In this document: one piece after another, positions 9,024-17,887 of the stretch
Layout of the letters: every line of letters starts with the position of its first letter
How positions within the stretch are numbered: position 1 is the stretch's first letter
Notes under the pieces: model-generated
The model's database searches: none
What the model was told of the DNA's origin: nothing
Seen by the model: the letters and a program-made list of their open reading frames with translations, nothing else
Position numbers and translations under genes: made by a program
Assembly: GCA_029256105.1 (NCBI GenBank)
Contig: JAQSYO010000009.1
Span: 1 to 64,000, forward strand
Direction: 5' to 3'
Length of the DNA stretch: 64,000 nt
Source of the DNA: Herbinix sp.
GTDB lineage: Bacteria > Bacillota > Clostridia > Lachnospirales > Lachnospiraceae

Positions 9024-10151
9024 ATGGGTAAAGTTGCAACAAATCGATATGATGAAGTGGATATGATAAAAGGAATTGGCATTATACTTGTTGTTTTAGG
9101 ACATTGCGAGTTCGGTTTATTTCATGAATTTATATATTTGTTTCATCTCTCATTATTTATTATAGTGTCTGGTTATTGCTTTAATTCAAAAAATGCGAAT
9201 AATATTATTTGGGGTATTAAGAAAAAAATAAAGTCATTGTATTTACCTTTTATTATTTCTAATTTGTGCTTCTTATTTTTAAGAAATATATTCATAGATT
9301 ACAATATATTAACTACAAATAAAATGTTTTTAGAAAGTGATATAGCATTGAATTATGGAGTGACCCAACGGATAGTTCTTAAAGAACTACCGAGAGCTAT
9401 AATTCAAACACTAATGTTACGACACACAGAACAATTGGCAGGTGGTACGTGGTTCTTAAGTATGCTTTTTATCATCAGTGTTATGTTTATACTGATATAT
9501 AGAATTTCACAAATAGATTTATTGAAAGGTAAGGAAATAGTATTTTTATCGGTAACTGTTTTTTTATCATCTCTTTTAGGATTTATAGCATATAGTTTGA
9601 AAATCAGGTTTCCTTGGGGGATAGATGCTTGCTGTTCCGCGTATGTGCTATATTTTATCGGTTACATAATTAAAATAAAATCATTGAAGTTGCGCTTGTG
9701 TTATAAATATACAATAATATTAATTCTATGTTCAATATGCAGTTTACTTTTCTTATTATTTATAGGAAAAATTGAATTAAGTGAAAATCACATAATTAAT
9801 CCTTTGTTTTTTATCCTGGCTTCTTTATTAGGTTATGTTTTGGTTGGAGGCCTCGTAACTATAATAAGTAAAATTCACTTGGGTAATTATATTTTTAAGA
9901 GAATATTGATTTATATTGGTAGAAACTCAATTCAGATCTTGCTACTGCATTTTTTGGCATTTAAAGTAATTAATTTAATTCAAATTTGTGTTTATAGCCT
10001 ACCTAAATATTATTTAGCGGGTTTTCCTGTAATTTACTCTAGACTGACTTGGGTACCGTGGTATGTAATTGTTGGTATTGGAATTCCACTGTTTTTTGGC
10101 AAAGTCTTCAGTGACCTTATACTTAAATTATCGCATGAAAGTCACAGGTAA
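9024..10151 (+). CDS. Acyltransferase family 3 membrane protein (fucose 4-O-acetylase-like)
   Basis: A membrane O-acetyltransferase of 375 residues (Acyl_transf_3). The N-terminus RYDEVDMIKGIGIILVVLGH has the family catalytic His, and FIYLFHLSLFIIVSGYCF matches the second conserved segment. About ten transmembrane helices follow. Members transfer acetyl groups across the membrane onto exported glycans. The fucose-acetylase-like subgroup is suggestive next to a GDP-fucose synthase remnant at 11.7 kb, but that link is inference. A GAGGTGGTG ribosome site precedes the ATG. Confidence 0.87.
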   Translation: MGKVATNRYDEVDMIKGIGIILVVLGHCEFGLFHEFIYLFHLSLFIIVSGYCFNSKNANNIIWGIKKKIKSLYLPFIISNLCFLFLRNIFIDYNILTTNKMFLESDIALNYGVTQRIVLKELPRAIIQTLMLRHTEQLAGGTWFLSMLFIISVMFILIYRISQIDLLKGKEIVFLSVTVFLSSLLGFIAYSLKIRFPWGIDACCSAYVLYFIGYIIKIKSLKLRLCYKYTIILILCSICSLLFLLFIGKIELSENHIINPLFFILASLLGYVLVGGLVTIISKIHLGNYIFKRILIYIGRNSIQILLLHFLAFKVINLIQICVYSLPKYYLAGFPVIYSRLTWVPWYVIVGIGIPLFFGKVFSDLILKLSHESHR

Positions 10152-10190
10152 ATTTGTGTTAATTTGAAGTGCCAAAAAGAGGAGAGAATT

Positions 10191-11624
10191 ATGAATAAAG
10201 ATATGTCTATTAAAAAAGCAGCGATTATTAATGCGGCGTCTAAATATTTGAATGTGATTTTTCAATTAATTATTTCTGCAATCCTGGCAAGAATACTAAC
10301 TCCACAAGAGTATGGAACTGTTGCTGTTATTATTGTATTTACAACTTTTTTTACTACACTGGCTAATGTTGGATTTGGAACCGCAGTAATACAAAATAAG
10401 ACTTTAACTAAAGATGATATAGATAATATTTATACATATACAGTATATATTGCTCTATGTATAGGAATTATTTTTTGTGCTTTCTCATTTCCTATTTCGG
10501 TTTTATATAATAATCCAATATATATAAAATTAGGACCACTTCTTGCAATTGCAGTTTTGTTTAACGTATTAAATATGATTCCTAATTCTTTACTAATGAG
10601 GGATAAAAATTTTATTGCTGTTGCAGTTAGAACGGTAATTGTATATGTATCTGTAGGTATTTTAACCATTATTTTAGCTATTTTAGGATATAATTATTAT
10701 GCTTTGGTCATTCAAGCGGTTTTAACTGCGGTTTTAACTTTTTTTTGGAATTATGCTACTACTCGACCTAAATTTAAAAAGAAGCCGAGCATACAAAGTA
10801 TCCGCATTATTTGGAGTTATTCAATGTATAAATTCGCTGAAAATACAATATCGTATCTTTCCAATAATTTAGACAACATGTTAGTTGGTAGATATTTAGG
10901 GGAAGCCCAACTAGGATATTATAATACGGCATATAACCTCACGAATTACCCAATATCTAATCTAAGTGGAGTTATAACGCCTATACTTCATCCTATCTTA
11001 GCAGATCATCAGGATGACAAAGCTTATTTGTTTGAGAAGTACTTGTATATACATAATGTGTTGGGATTACTAGGGGCCTATGCAGCAGTATTATGTTATT
11101 ATGCTTCATATGAGATTATTTACATAATATATGGTCCATCGTGGGCAAGTTCAGTGAATTGTTTTAAATTATTAAGTTTTATTGTATTTACTAAAATGAT
11201 AAATTCTTGTACATCAGCTATATTTCAAAGTCTTGGTGAAACTAAGGTTTTATTTTATAGTTCATCCATTAATACGGCTATTACTATAGTTGCCATTGTT
11301 TCAGGTATAATTATGGGGAATATAGAACATGTTGCTTTGAATGTTTCATTGGCTTTTGCTGCTCATTATGTTATGGCTCAAGTTCTTTTAACAAAGTATG
11401 GATTTAAAATTCCAATATGTAAATTTATTTATGATGCGAGACATGTTTTTGGAGTGTTTATAGCTTTGATTTTTTCGATTATTATACTTCCGGATATTTC
11501 GTTTAACAATTTAATTATTCGCTTTATTTTTAAGCTGGTATATGTAACGGCAATATTTGGCGCATATTTATTGATTACAAAACAGTATAAATTGTTTCTT
11601 AATATGTTAAAAAGGGAGAAATAG
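10191..11624 (+). CDS. Wzx-like polysaccharide flippase
   Basis: A polytopic MOP-superfamily exporter of 477 residues with 12-14 hydrophobic segments, expected to flip undecaprenyl-linked repeat units. The N-terminal KAAIINAASKYLNVIFQLI and ARILTPQEYGTVAVIIVFTT are typical of the RfbX/TuaB group, as are the cytoplasmic NNLDNMLVGRYLGEAQLGYY motif and the later PILADHQDD. ATG 10191 is chosen because GAGGAGAG lies 5 bases before it; an in-frame TTG at 10164 would add nine residues containing that site. Confidence 0.93.
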   Translation: MNKDMSIKKAAIINAASKYLNVIFQLIISAILARILTPQEYGTVAVIIVFTTFFTTLANVGFGTAVIQNKTLTKDDIDNIYTYTVYIALCIGIIFCAFSFPISVLYNNPIYIKLGPLLAIAVLFNVLNMIPNSLLMRDKNFIAVAVRTVIVYVSVGILTIILAILGYNYYALVIQAVLTAVLTFFWNYATTRPKFKKKPSIQSIRIIWSYSMYKFAENTISYLSNNLDNMLVGRYLGEAQLGYYNTAYNLTNYPISNLSGVITPILHPILADHQDDKAYLFEKYLYIHNVLGLLGAYAAVLCYYASYEIIYIIYGPSWASSVNCFKLLSFIVFTKMINSCTSAIFQSLGETKVLFYSSSINTAITIVAIVSGIIMGNIEHVALNVSLAFAAHYVMAQVLLTKYGFKIPICKFIYDARHVFGVFIALIFSIIILPDISFNNLIIRFIFKLVYVTAIFGAYLLITKQYKLFLNMLKREK

Positions 11625-11743
11625 ATATATGAGAAAAATTGAAACAAAGGCGAATCCACTTAATAGCTACTTGCTTAGCGCTAACATGACATTTGCCTTA
11701 AAGCCTATATCATTAAGTAGGTAGTTGGGTATCAGGGTGAGTT

Positions 11744-11899
11744 ATGTTTGATTCCAGTAAGCCGAATGGTACGCCAAGAAAGCTACTGGATGTGAGTAAA
11801 TTAGAAAGACTAGGATGGACATATACGACAGAGTTGGAGGACGGTATCAGACTAGCCTACGACGATTTCTTAAATAATGAGATGAGAGCCAAACGGTAA
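11744..11899 (+). pseudogene. GDP-L-fucose synthase, C-terminal remnant
   Basis: A 51-codon frame reading MFDSSKPNGTPRKLLDVSKL then LGWTYTTELEDGIRLAYDDF, which is the C-terminal end of GDP-L-fucose synthase (Fcl/WcaG): the SKPDGTPRKLLDVS block is highly diagnostic. The NAD-binding and catalytic parts are missing. Upstream (11640-11743) only a few frame-shifted residues can be matched (YQGEL before FDSS). It is therefore a dead 3' fragment, left immediately before manC, which would once have supplied its GDP-mannose precursor. Confidence 0.85.
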
Positions 11900-11926
11900 T
11901 TCACGAAAGAACGATATAGATAACAG

Positions 11927-13339
11927 ATGGGTAAGATTAAGATGAATATAATTCTCTTATCAGGTGGATCCGGTAAAAGACTTTGGCCTCTTTCGAACGA
12001 TACTAGGTCAAAACAATTTCTAAAGTTATTAAAGAACGACCAGGGTGATTTTGAGTCTATGGTACAGCGGGTGTATAGGCAAATTCAAAAGGCTAATATC
12101 GAAGCTAATATTGTAGTGGCGACTGGTCTGTCACAAGTGGATTCAATTAAAAATCAGCTGGGGAATAAGATAGACATAATAATAGAACCGGAAAGAAGAG
12201 ATACTTTTCCTGCAATTGCATTGTCCTGTGTGTATCTTGCCTTAGAAAAGAAAGTAGATTTGGACGAAGTGGTTGTTGTCCTCCCGGTTGATCCATATAC
12301 GGATATTGAATATTTTAAGACGCTCCCTTATATGGAGAATGCGGTAAAGAATGGCGTTGCAGATCTTGTTTTAATGGGAATTAAGCCAACCTATCCTTCT
12401 ACAAAATATGGATATATCGTTCCTGCAAAAGGAGAGATTACCTGCTTAAGTCAGGACAAAGGCATTAATTCTAAGGAAATAATGATACATAGAGTAGAAA
12501 GATTTATTGAAAAGCCCACACAAGAAATAGCGGAACAATTGATTTTAGATGATGCAGTATGGAATGGCGGAGTATTTGCATTTAAATTAAGATACTTGAT
12601 GGAAATAGTGAAAAAGTACATAGACTCTACTGACATTAATCCAATAACATTTTGTGAAATACAAAGTAACTATCATATATTTAAGAAAACAAGCTTTGAT
12701 TATGAAGTAGTGGAACAAGTTGCATCGATTGCCATGATACCATATGACGGTTGCTGGAAGGATCTAGGGACTTGGAATACACTAACCGAGGAAATGGAAG
12801 AAGGTTGTATGGGCCGGGTTATGGTTGGAGAGGATTCAATCAATACCAGTGTAATAAATGAACTTTCTATTCCTATTGTGGCGTTGGGTGTAAAGGACTT
12901 GGTAGTTGTAGCAAGTCCGGATGGTATATTGATATCGGATAAGCAAAAGAGCTCTTACTTAAAGTCTTATGTGGATAGTATGAATGACAGACCGATGTAT
13001 GAGGAAAGTCAATGGGGAGATTATAAGGCACTTGATTATATTCAATATACGGATGGAATAAAATCCTTAACAAAGCATTTGACTATTAAAGCTGGTCAAT
13101 ATTTAAACTATCTGTCACATCATATTCGAGATGAGATATGGACTATTGTAGATGGAACGGGCGAGATAGTAATCGACGGATTACTAAAGAAGGTAAGTCG
13201 TGGGGATGTTGTTTATATTGCTAGGGGACAGAGGCATACTATCAAAGCATATACGAATGGTGATATACATTGCATAGAGGTACAAATCGGATCAGAACTG
13301 GTTGAAAATGATATCGAAAAGTTTGAATGGCAGTGGTAA
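11927..13339 (+). CDS. manC: Mannose-1-phosphate guanylyltransferase (type II, cupin domain present)
   Basis: Makes GDP-mannose from GTP and mannose-1-phosphate in the cytoplasm. The nucleotidyltransferase domain starts NIILLSGGSGKRLWPLSNDT and contains VVVLPVDPYTD, RFIEKPTQE and WNGGVFAFK. The C-terminal cupin (about 370-470) has KSLTKHLTIKAGQYLNYLSH, DEIWTIVDGTGE and RGQRHTIKA, typical of the PMI-type domain of bifunctional ManC. Length 470 matches the family. Neither ATG 11927 nor 11942 (giving MNIILLSGG, the commoner family start) has a strong ribosome site. It supplies GDP-mannose to the glycan cluster. Confidence 0.93.
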   Translation: MGKIKMNIILLSGGSGKRLWPLSNDTRSKQFLKLLKNDQGDFESMVQRVYRQIQKANIEANIVVATGLSQVDSIKNQLGNKIDIIIEPERRDTFPAIALSCVYLALEKKVDLDEVVVVLPVDPYTDIEYFKTLPYMENAVKNGVADLVLMGIKPTYPSTKYGYIVPAKGEITCLSQDKGINSKEIMIHRVERFIEKPTQEIAEQLILDDAVWNGGVFAFKLRYLMEIVKKYIDSTDINPITFCEIQSNYHIFKKTSFDYEVVEQVASIAMIPYDGCWKDLGTWNTLTEEMEEGCMGRVMVGEDSINTSVINELSIPIVALGVKDLVVVASPDGILISDKQKSSYLKSYVDSMNDRPMYEESQWGDYKALDYIQYTDGIKSLTKHLTIKAGQYLNYLSHHIRDEIWTIVDGTGEIVIDGLLKKVSRGDVVYIARGQRHTIKAYTNGDIHCIEVQIGSELVENDIEKFEWQW

Positions 13340-13368
13340 TAGGACAATTATTTAAATTATATCTACAT

Positions 13369-13420
13369 ATAAGAGAGAAGCCGCATTTTATCCCTACGGC
13401 TTCTCTCTTATAATTTATTT
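13369..13420. terminator. Strong hairpin terminator between convergent genes
   Basis: Perfect 15-bp arms (ATAAGAGAGAAGCCG at 13369-13383 and its complement at 13397-13411) with a 13-base loop and AT-rich flanks. It lies between manC and the convergent minus-strand gene, so it can serve both. Confidence 0.9.
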
Positions 13421-13448
13421 ATACAGTTATATTTACCTCAACCATACG

Positions 13449-15059
13449 CTACTCAATCCCAAGCACCGTATTAGACTCCGTCCCAGCACTATACATAAAC
13501 GTAACCGTATCACCAACATCATAGGTAATAATCTGAATAAAATCAGCCACATTTACATCGAAGATCTCGTTACTATTTTTCAAAAGAACATAATAATGCG
13601 AATTTCCATCTACAACACCTTCTGCAATTTTCTTAATTGCTCCGGTAACTTTCGGTAATTTGTTCGTGTCCTCTATTCCAATTCCATTTAACTTCATTTG
13701 CTCCAGATAGATCTTCTCGCATTCACTCACTGTATCGCCAATTGCTACGATCTGATATTGTGCGATATTAACCATAGCATAGCTTTTTACTAATCCGGCA
13801 GCATCTTTCAAGGCAATAAAGTAGGTCGGCTGGTTACCAATATTAAGAATAAGAGGGAAGGTTGCACGGTACCCAAGATGCTGCACCTTGCCTTCTGCAG
13901 AACCCATAGCAGAATATTCTTCTGCACCAGAGATCGAGTAGAACCGTGTCTCTGCTGTCCTTTGGTTCATAAATACGAAACCAACATTTGATTCATCACT
14001 TCCGACTGAAGTAACACCGGTATAAACCCATACATCATTTTCTAAAGCAAAGTAATTGTAACCATCCGTAGTTTGCAAAGCATCCCTCTGACTAAATACG
14101 GTGTTCCAATAGCCATGCTTTAAGGTTCCGTAATAATCATATAAGGAGATAAGTAGTTCTGCGGAATATACACGGTCCACCCAGGTTGGTACATCCTGAA
14201 TTGAATAGTCGTGCAGCTCTCCAGTGATTGCATTTACAATAACAGCTCTTCCGATCGTCTGTCCACCAAATAAACCAATCGTATAATCCTTCACCGGACA
14301 GATCCAATAGGGAACACCCTCATCATCAATTTCAAAATTAATGGTATCAAAGATATAGGTAGGATAGTTAAAACGCAAATAACGATAGATATTTCTGCCA
14401 AAATGGTCGGAATCCGTATATTGAATTCCCTTATCCAATTTAACCAGTTCAACTTCCTGGGTTGCCATTTCAATTCGCATATAAGCAGGAATACCATTGG
14501 CACGGTTGGATAACCATTTGAAGAAGCTACCGTATTTCAGTGGAGTTACCCGGACTGGAGTTCCTTGATAATTGATTTGAGTATAATTGGTGCCTACTTC
14601 GAATTGGGATACATATTCCATGATACTGCCCATTTTTCTTGACCCTAATAGCTCAGCGGATTCTTTATCAAGGATAGGAATTTCTTTATAGGAGATTTCT
14701 TTGATATCCTCTGAGAAATTTCGGTCTGTAATTGTTAATAATTTTTGATAACGATTGGCATTTACCATAGGTGAGGAGAGAACACTTCCTACAATGTAAA
14801 TTATTATCATAACAATCGTAACGCCACAAGCCAAAGTAAATAATTTGTTTTTAAAGAGCTTTGGGATCGAGCCAGTCGTTTTACTTCTATTAAAGGAGAG
14901 TAATCCGATGATAATACTGATTATCACTAGGGCACCAATGATAAAAAACCAAAACCCGGGTGAATGAATGTTGATCGCTGGCAGAGACACATAATAATAC
15001 AATCCCGCCAATGCAACAATTATAATAATTGAGATAAGATACTTTAATAATTTTTTCAT
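13449..15059 (-). CDS. Uncharacterised membrane-anchored protein with large extracytoplasmic region
   Basis: A 536-residue protein I do not recognise. Residues about 5-25, 33-55 and 75-95 are hydrophobic, giving three N-terminal membrane segments. The remaining 440 residues are mixed alpha/beta and look extracytoplasmic, with several repeated short beta motifs (for example YWICPVKDYTIGLFGGQTIG and YFIALKDAAGLVKSYAMVNI) suggesting a duplicated PepSY-like or beta-rich fold; this is only a guess. It stands alone, convergent with manC, and has a long structured leader with its own promoter. A role in the envelope is inferred from topology. Confidence 0.7.
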   Translation of the reverse strand: MKKLLKYLISIIIIVALAGLYYYVSLPAINIHSPGFWFFIIGALVIISIIIGLLSFNRSKTTGSIPKLFKNKLFTLACGVTIVMIIIYIVGSVLSSPMVNANRYQKLLTITDRNFSEDIKEISYKEIPILDKESAELLGSRKMGSIMEYVSQFEVGTNYTQINYQGTPVRVTPLKYGSFFKWLSNRANGIPAYMRIEMATQEVELVKLDKGIQYTDSDHFGRNIYRYLRFNYPTYIFDTINFEIDDEGVPYWICPVKDYTIGLFGGQTIGRAVIVNAITGELHDYSIQDVPTWVDRVYSAELLISLYDYYGTLKHGYWNTVFSQRDALQTTDGYNYFALENDVWVYTGVTSVGSDESNVGFVFMNQRTAETRFYSISGAEEYSAMGSAEGKVQHLGYRATFPLILNIGNQPTYFIALKDAAGLVKSYAMVNIAQYQIVAIGDTVSECEKIYLEQMKLNGIGIEDTNKLPKVTGAIKKIAEGVVDGNSHYYVLLKNSNEIFDVNVADFIQIITYDVGDTVTFMYSAGTESNTVLGIE

Positions 15060-15290
15060 ATAAATACCATGCCTTTCACTTTCCTTATAGGATGCTGCTT
15101 TACAGCATCACAAACAATATACGAAGAAGTTCAAAATGAAATTCGAAGGAATTCATTTTGGAATTCTTATAATGGCTCGCACGATTTTTGCGAGACTATT
15201 TTCACAACGTTCCTCCTAATAACTGGTCATTTTTACTAAATCTAATCGATTACTTTCATAATAGCAGACCTAGAATAAAAGTCAATGAGA
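15060..15290 (-). promoter_or_regulatory. Promoter and structured 5' leader of the 536-residue membrane protein gene
   Basis: Minus-strand -35 TTGACT (15280-15285) and -10 TATTAT (15258-15263) are 16 bases apart. The transcript leader would be about 190 bases. It holds the leader peptide frame and three hairpins: CTCGC/GCGAG (15176-15194), a longer one around AATTCATTTTG/CAAAATGAATT (15131-15165) and GATGCTG/CAGCATC (15092-15110). None has a T-run, so any control would be by translation or an unclassified riboregulator. Confidence 0.5.
15167..15205 (-). CDS. Candidate 12-residue leader peptide
   Basis: On the minus strand AGGAGG (15212-15217) is followed after 6 bases by GTG, opening a frame that reads MKIVSQKSCEPL then TAA. 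The frame overlaps a CTCGC/GCGAG hairpin and precedes two further hairpins before the 536-residue gene. The strong ribosome site in a leader with no long gene attached is the main evidence. It could instead be a chance start or a remnant. Confidence 0.4.
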   Translation of the reverse strand: MKIVSQKSCEPL

Positions 15291-15458
15291 GATAGATTAG
15301 AATTTGATTGGATTTAATAATTTTTGTGTATAAGTAAGTAGCAGAAAGGTAAGAATTTAACTGCTAAGTATTAGGTAATCTGTATTCTTTTGTAAGCTTA
15401 CATAATACGTAAGGCAAAACCACAACGCATAATTAAACTAAAATTGGAGGCAAGGCAG

Positions 15459-16043
15459 ATGAAAAGAAAATATCATTTTTTAACACTAGTAGTATTAACC
15501 ATTGGAATGTTTTTTATAAATTCAGGGTATGCAATGGCAGCCACCGGCTTATCGGAGGCAGAGGAGTTGGTCTTGGAGAGGTTGAATGAAGGTGTTGCAA
15601 TGAATGGTATCGTAGTACGGCCTCCAACAGCCTACTTAAATCAAGCAGAGAATGAATTTATGAAGAATGAGGTTGATATTACGATGGAACAGGCAGCTGT
15701 AATTAATCTCAAATTAGATGAAGTGGCTAAGCTTGTAAAGACAATGGACATGTATGATGTCGTGCATTATAAGAATTCGAGTACGGCCAAAAAGCTAATC
15801 ACGCTTGTGGAAGAGGCGGCAGCAGAAGCAAATTATACCGTATCCGTTGATATTGCCAATAAATCCTTTAACATAATGAATTCAAAAGGCAATTATGTAT
15901 TCATGGCAAAGGATGTGATTAATCAGACCGGTTTTGATCTGACACCAACGGTTATCGTAGGCGGTATAATGTTCTCTTTATTACCATTAAGTTTCGTAAT
16001 AGCAAGCAGAAAGAAATTGTTTGCAAAATGCGTGAAAGCATAG
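15459..16043 (+). CDS. Secreted small protein, likely membrane- or wall-linked, partner of class D sortase
   Basis: A 194-residue protein with a signal peptide (hydrophobic LTLVVLTIGMFFINSGYAMA ending in AMAA) and a C-terminal hydrophobic stretch followed by RKK and a basic tail. That is the layout of a sortase sorting signal. The expected LPXTG is not present; FDLTPT occurs at the matching place. The mature part is helical and acidic. No family was recognised. It lies 9 bases before the sortase gene. ATG 15459 follows GGAGG by 8 bases; the TTG at 15444 precedes that site. Confidence 0.72.
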   Translation: MKRKYHFLTLVVLTIGMFFINSGYAMAATGLSEAEELVLERLNEGVAMNGIVVRPPTAYLNQAENEFMKNEVDITMEQAAVINLKLDEVAKLVKTMDMYDVVHYKNSSTAKKLITLVEEAAAEANYTVSVDIANKSFNIMNSKGNYVFMAKDVINQTGFDLTPTVIVGGIMFSLLPLSFVIASRKKLFAKCVKA

Positions 16044-16052
16044 GTTGAGAAT

Positions 16053-16796
16053 ATGAAACATAAGTTAATTCGATTAATGGCATATGTATATATGCCATTA
16101 CTTTTTACAAGTTTGGGGTATATCGTAATTTATATTGCAGCAGTTCCTGTGATATCGATGTTACAAGCGACGGGAAGTATGGTAATAGCTAATGAAGTAC
16201 CAGATTTTAATAGAGAGTTAAAATCCATCTATAACCGAGCCTCGAAGGAAGAGGTAGAAGTGCTGAGCCAAGTGGCTGCTGGCACGGTGGGTCTAGGACA
16301 AGGGAGCGAGGCTCCAAGTGAGGAAGCCAAAGTTAACAATGTAATTTCCATAAAGGATATTCAATTTCCGGAACATGGAACTCATTTTGCTAATTTATCC
16401 TGTGAACGGATAGAATTAAATGCACCAGTTTATTGGGGCGATACAAATGAAGTATTAAAGGCAGGAGTGGGGCAATACATGGGTAGCTTTCTACCTGGCT
16501 TTGGTAGAACGATATTATTGTCAGGTCATAATACAACCTATTTTAAACCACTTCAATTGATTGAAGTAGGAGATGTTATTGCATATAACACGAATTATGG
16601 GGATTTTCAATATAAAGTTACGGATGTGCAGGTGCTACCCTCCAGCGATGCGAGGGATATGCAAGAAGATCTGTTATCGAATAAGCAAGAGGAATTAATT
16701 ATGTATACCTGTTATCCATTTGAAACATTGGTAGGTACGAAGCAAGACCGTTTATTTGTGTTTGCAGATAAGATATCTGGACCAACGGTGGAATAG
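16053..16796 (+). CDS. Class D sortase
   Basis: A membrane-anchored transpeptidase of 247 residues. An N-terminal transmembrane segment (about 11-37) is followed by a linker and a sortase barrel. The catalytic triad is visible: His159 in LLSGHNTTYF, Cys220 in MYTCYPF (TLxTC-like block) and Arg233 in QDRLFVFA. Class D sortases cleave LPxTG/LPxTA-like signals and join proteins to the cell wall. The upstream gene encodes a protein with a sorting-signal-like tail, making it the probable dedicated substrate. Confidence 0.92.
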   Translation: MKHKLIRLMAYVYMPLLFTSLGYIVIYIAAVPVISMLQATGSMVIANEVPDFNRELKSIYNRASKEEVEVLSQVAAGTVGLGQGSEAPSEEAKVNNVISIKDIQFPEHGTHFANLSCERIELNAPVYWGDTNEVLKAGVGQYMGSFLPGFGRTILLSGHNTTYFKPLQLIEVGDVIAYNTNYGDFQYKVTDVQVLPSSDARDMQEDLLSNKQEELIMYTCYPFETLVGTKQDRLFVFADKISGPTVE

Positions 16797-16805
16797 GAGG
16801 CTAAG

Positions 16806-17696
16806 ATGGAAAATGAAATTGTGGATATAATACCGAAGCGAAACCATAAGGAAAAGGAAATAAACATTATTAGAACACTTCTATGCACTTTGCTATCATT
16901 TCTTTTATCCCTTGCATTCCTTGCCCTAGCTTTTTTGACTGTAATCCAATGGAGCTGTTTTAATAAAAACACCTTTTATCATAATCTTGTGTCAAGTAAA
17001 TATTATGAAAATATCCAGGCAGATATGAATGCAAAAGCAGAAGATATTACGCTCCCTACCGGTTTATCCTTAGAGGTGCTTAAGGGTACAACGGATTTAT
17101 CGATAATAGAACAGGATATTAATGCTTATATAGAAGCTAGCTTTCGTGGGGAAGTATACGTTGCTGATACCGGGTTAATGGAAAATAAATTAGAACAAAA
17201 TATTGATCAGTATCTACGCTCGGTGGGGATTAAGCCCGATCAGGAGCAGAAAAATAACATTGCAGATTATGTAACAACCATAGCAGAGGAATATAAGGAT
17301 GCTACCCAAATGCCGCTGCTTAATTACTTGATTTCTGCCAGAGATATTTATAGAACTATATTCCCGATTGGAATTGTAACTTGCATCGTAATAGCTGGAA
17401 TTATTATAGTTATGCTGATTAAAATGAATGCAAGGCTTCCGATAACCCTACAGTACGTGGTATTCAGCACGATCGCTGCGGCATTAATGCTTGCGATTGC
17501 GCCGGCAGCTGCATTGCTTTCCGGCTTCTATAAAAGAATTCAATTGTCTCCACAGTACTATTATAATTTTGCAGTTATTTTTATCACCAATATACTCCAT
17601 GCCCTCCTTCTGTTTAGCCTCAGTTTGGCAGCAGTATCGATTGTAATAATTATAACAATGAGGAAAAGGAAGCTTAAGATAATCATGAATCGTTAA
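16806..17696 (+). CDS. Uncharacterised polytopic membrane protein in the sortase operon
   Basis: A 296-residue protein with one membrane segment near residues 22-50 and three near the C-terminus (about 180-205, 212-235 and 255-285), enclosing an extracytoplasmic domain of about 125 residues that is acidic and helical. No family was recognised. AGGAGG precedes the ATG, and the gap to the sortase gene is 9 bases, so the three genes form one unit. It may hold or position the sortase or its substrate, by context only. Confidence 0.72.
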   Translation: MENEIVDIIPKRNHKEKEINIIRTLLCTLLSFLLSLAFLALAFLTVIQWSCFNKNTFYHNLVSSKYYENIQADMNAKAEDITLPTGLSLEVLKGTTDLSIIEQDINAYIEASFRGEVYVADTGLMENKLEQNIDQYLRSVGIKPDQEQKNNIADYVTTIAEEYKDATQMPLLNYLISARDIYRTIFPIGIVTCIVIAGIIIVMLIKMNARLPITLQYVVFSTIAAALMLAIAPAAALLSGFYKRIQLSPQYYYNFAVIFITNILHALLLFSLSLAAVSIVIIITMRKRKLKIIMNR

Positions 17697-17768
17697 GATT
17701 AGAGGCTGGATTACGTAGTATTCAGCAATTTTATATCGATATAGGTTGAAAGAGAGCCCTTTGATTTC

Positions 17769-17806
17769 ATTGTAAAACAAACATGTATGTGGTAAAATTT
17801 TACAAT
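17769..17806. repeat. 9-bp inverted repeat upstream of the LCP gene
   Basis: ATTGTAAAA (17769-17777) and TTTTACAAT (17798-17806) are perfect complements with a 20-base spacer. It lies between the sortase operon and the LCP gene and could be an operator or weak terminator. Confidence 0.35.
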
Positions 17807-17887
17807 AATACATTCCATTAGGTTAAAGGGAATTTAAATCTATATCGAAGGAGAATTCGAAACAGTTCGTGGAGAATGTGATATAAA

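Noticed and set aside
16053..16796. Class B or housekeeping class A sortase
   Set aside because: The TCYPF block and short barrel fit class D; no NPQTN-type substrate or class A features were seen.
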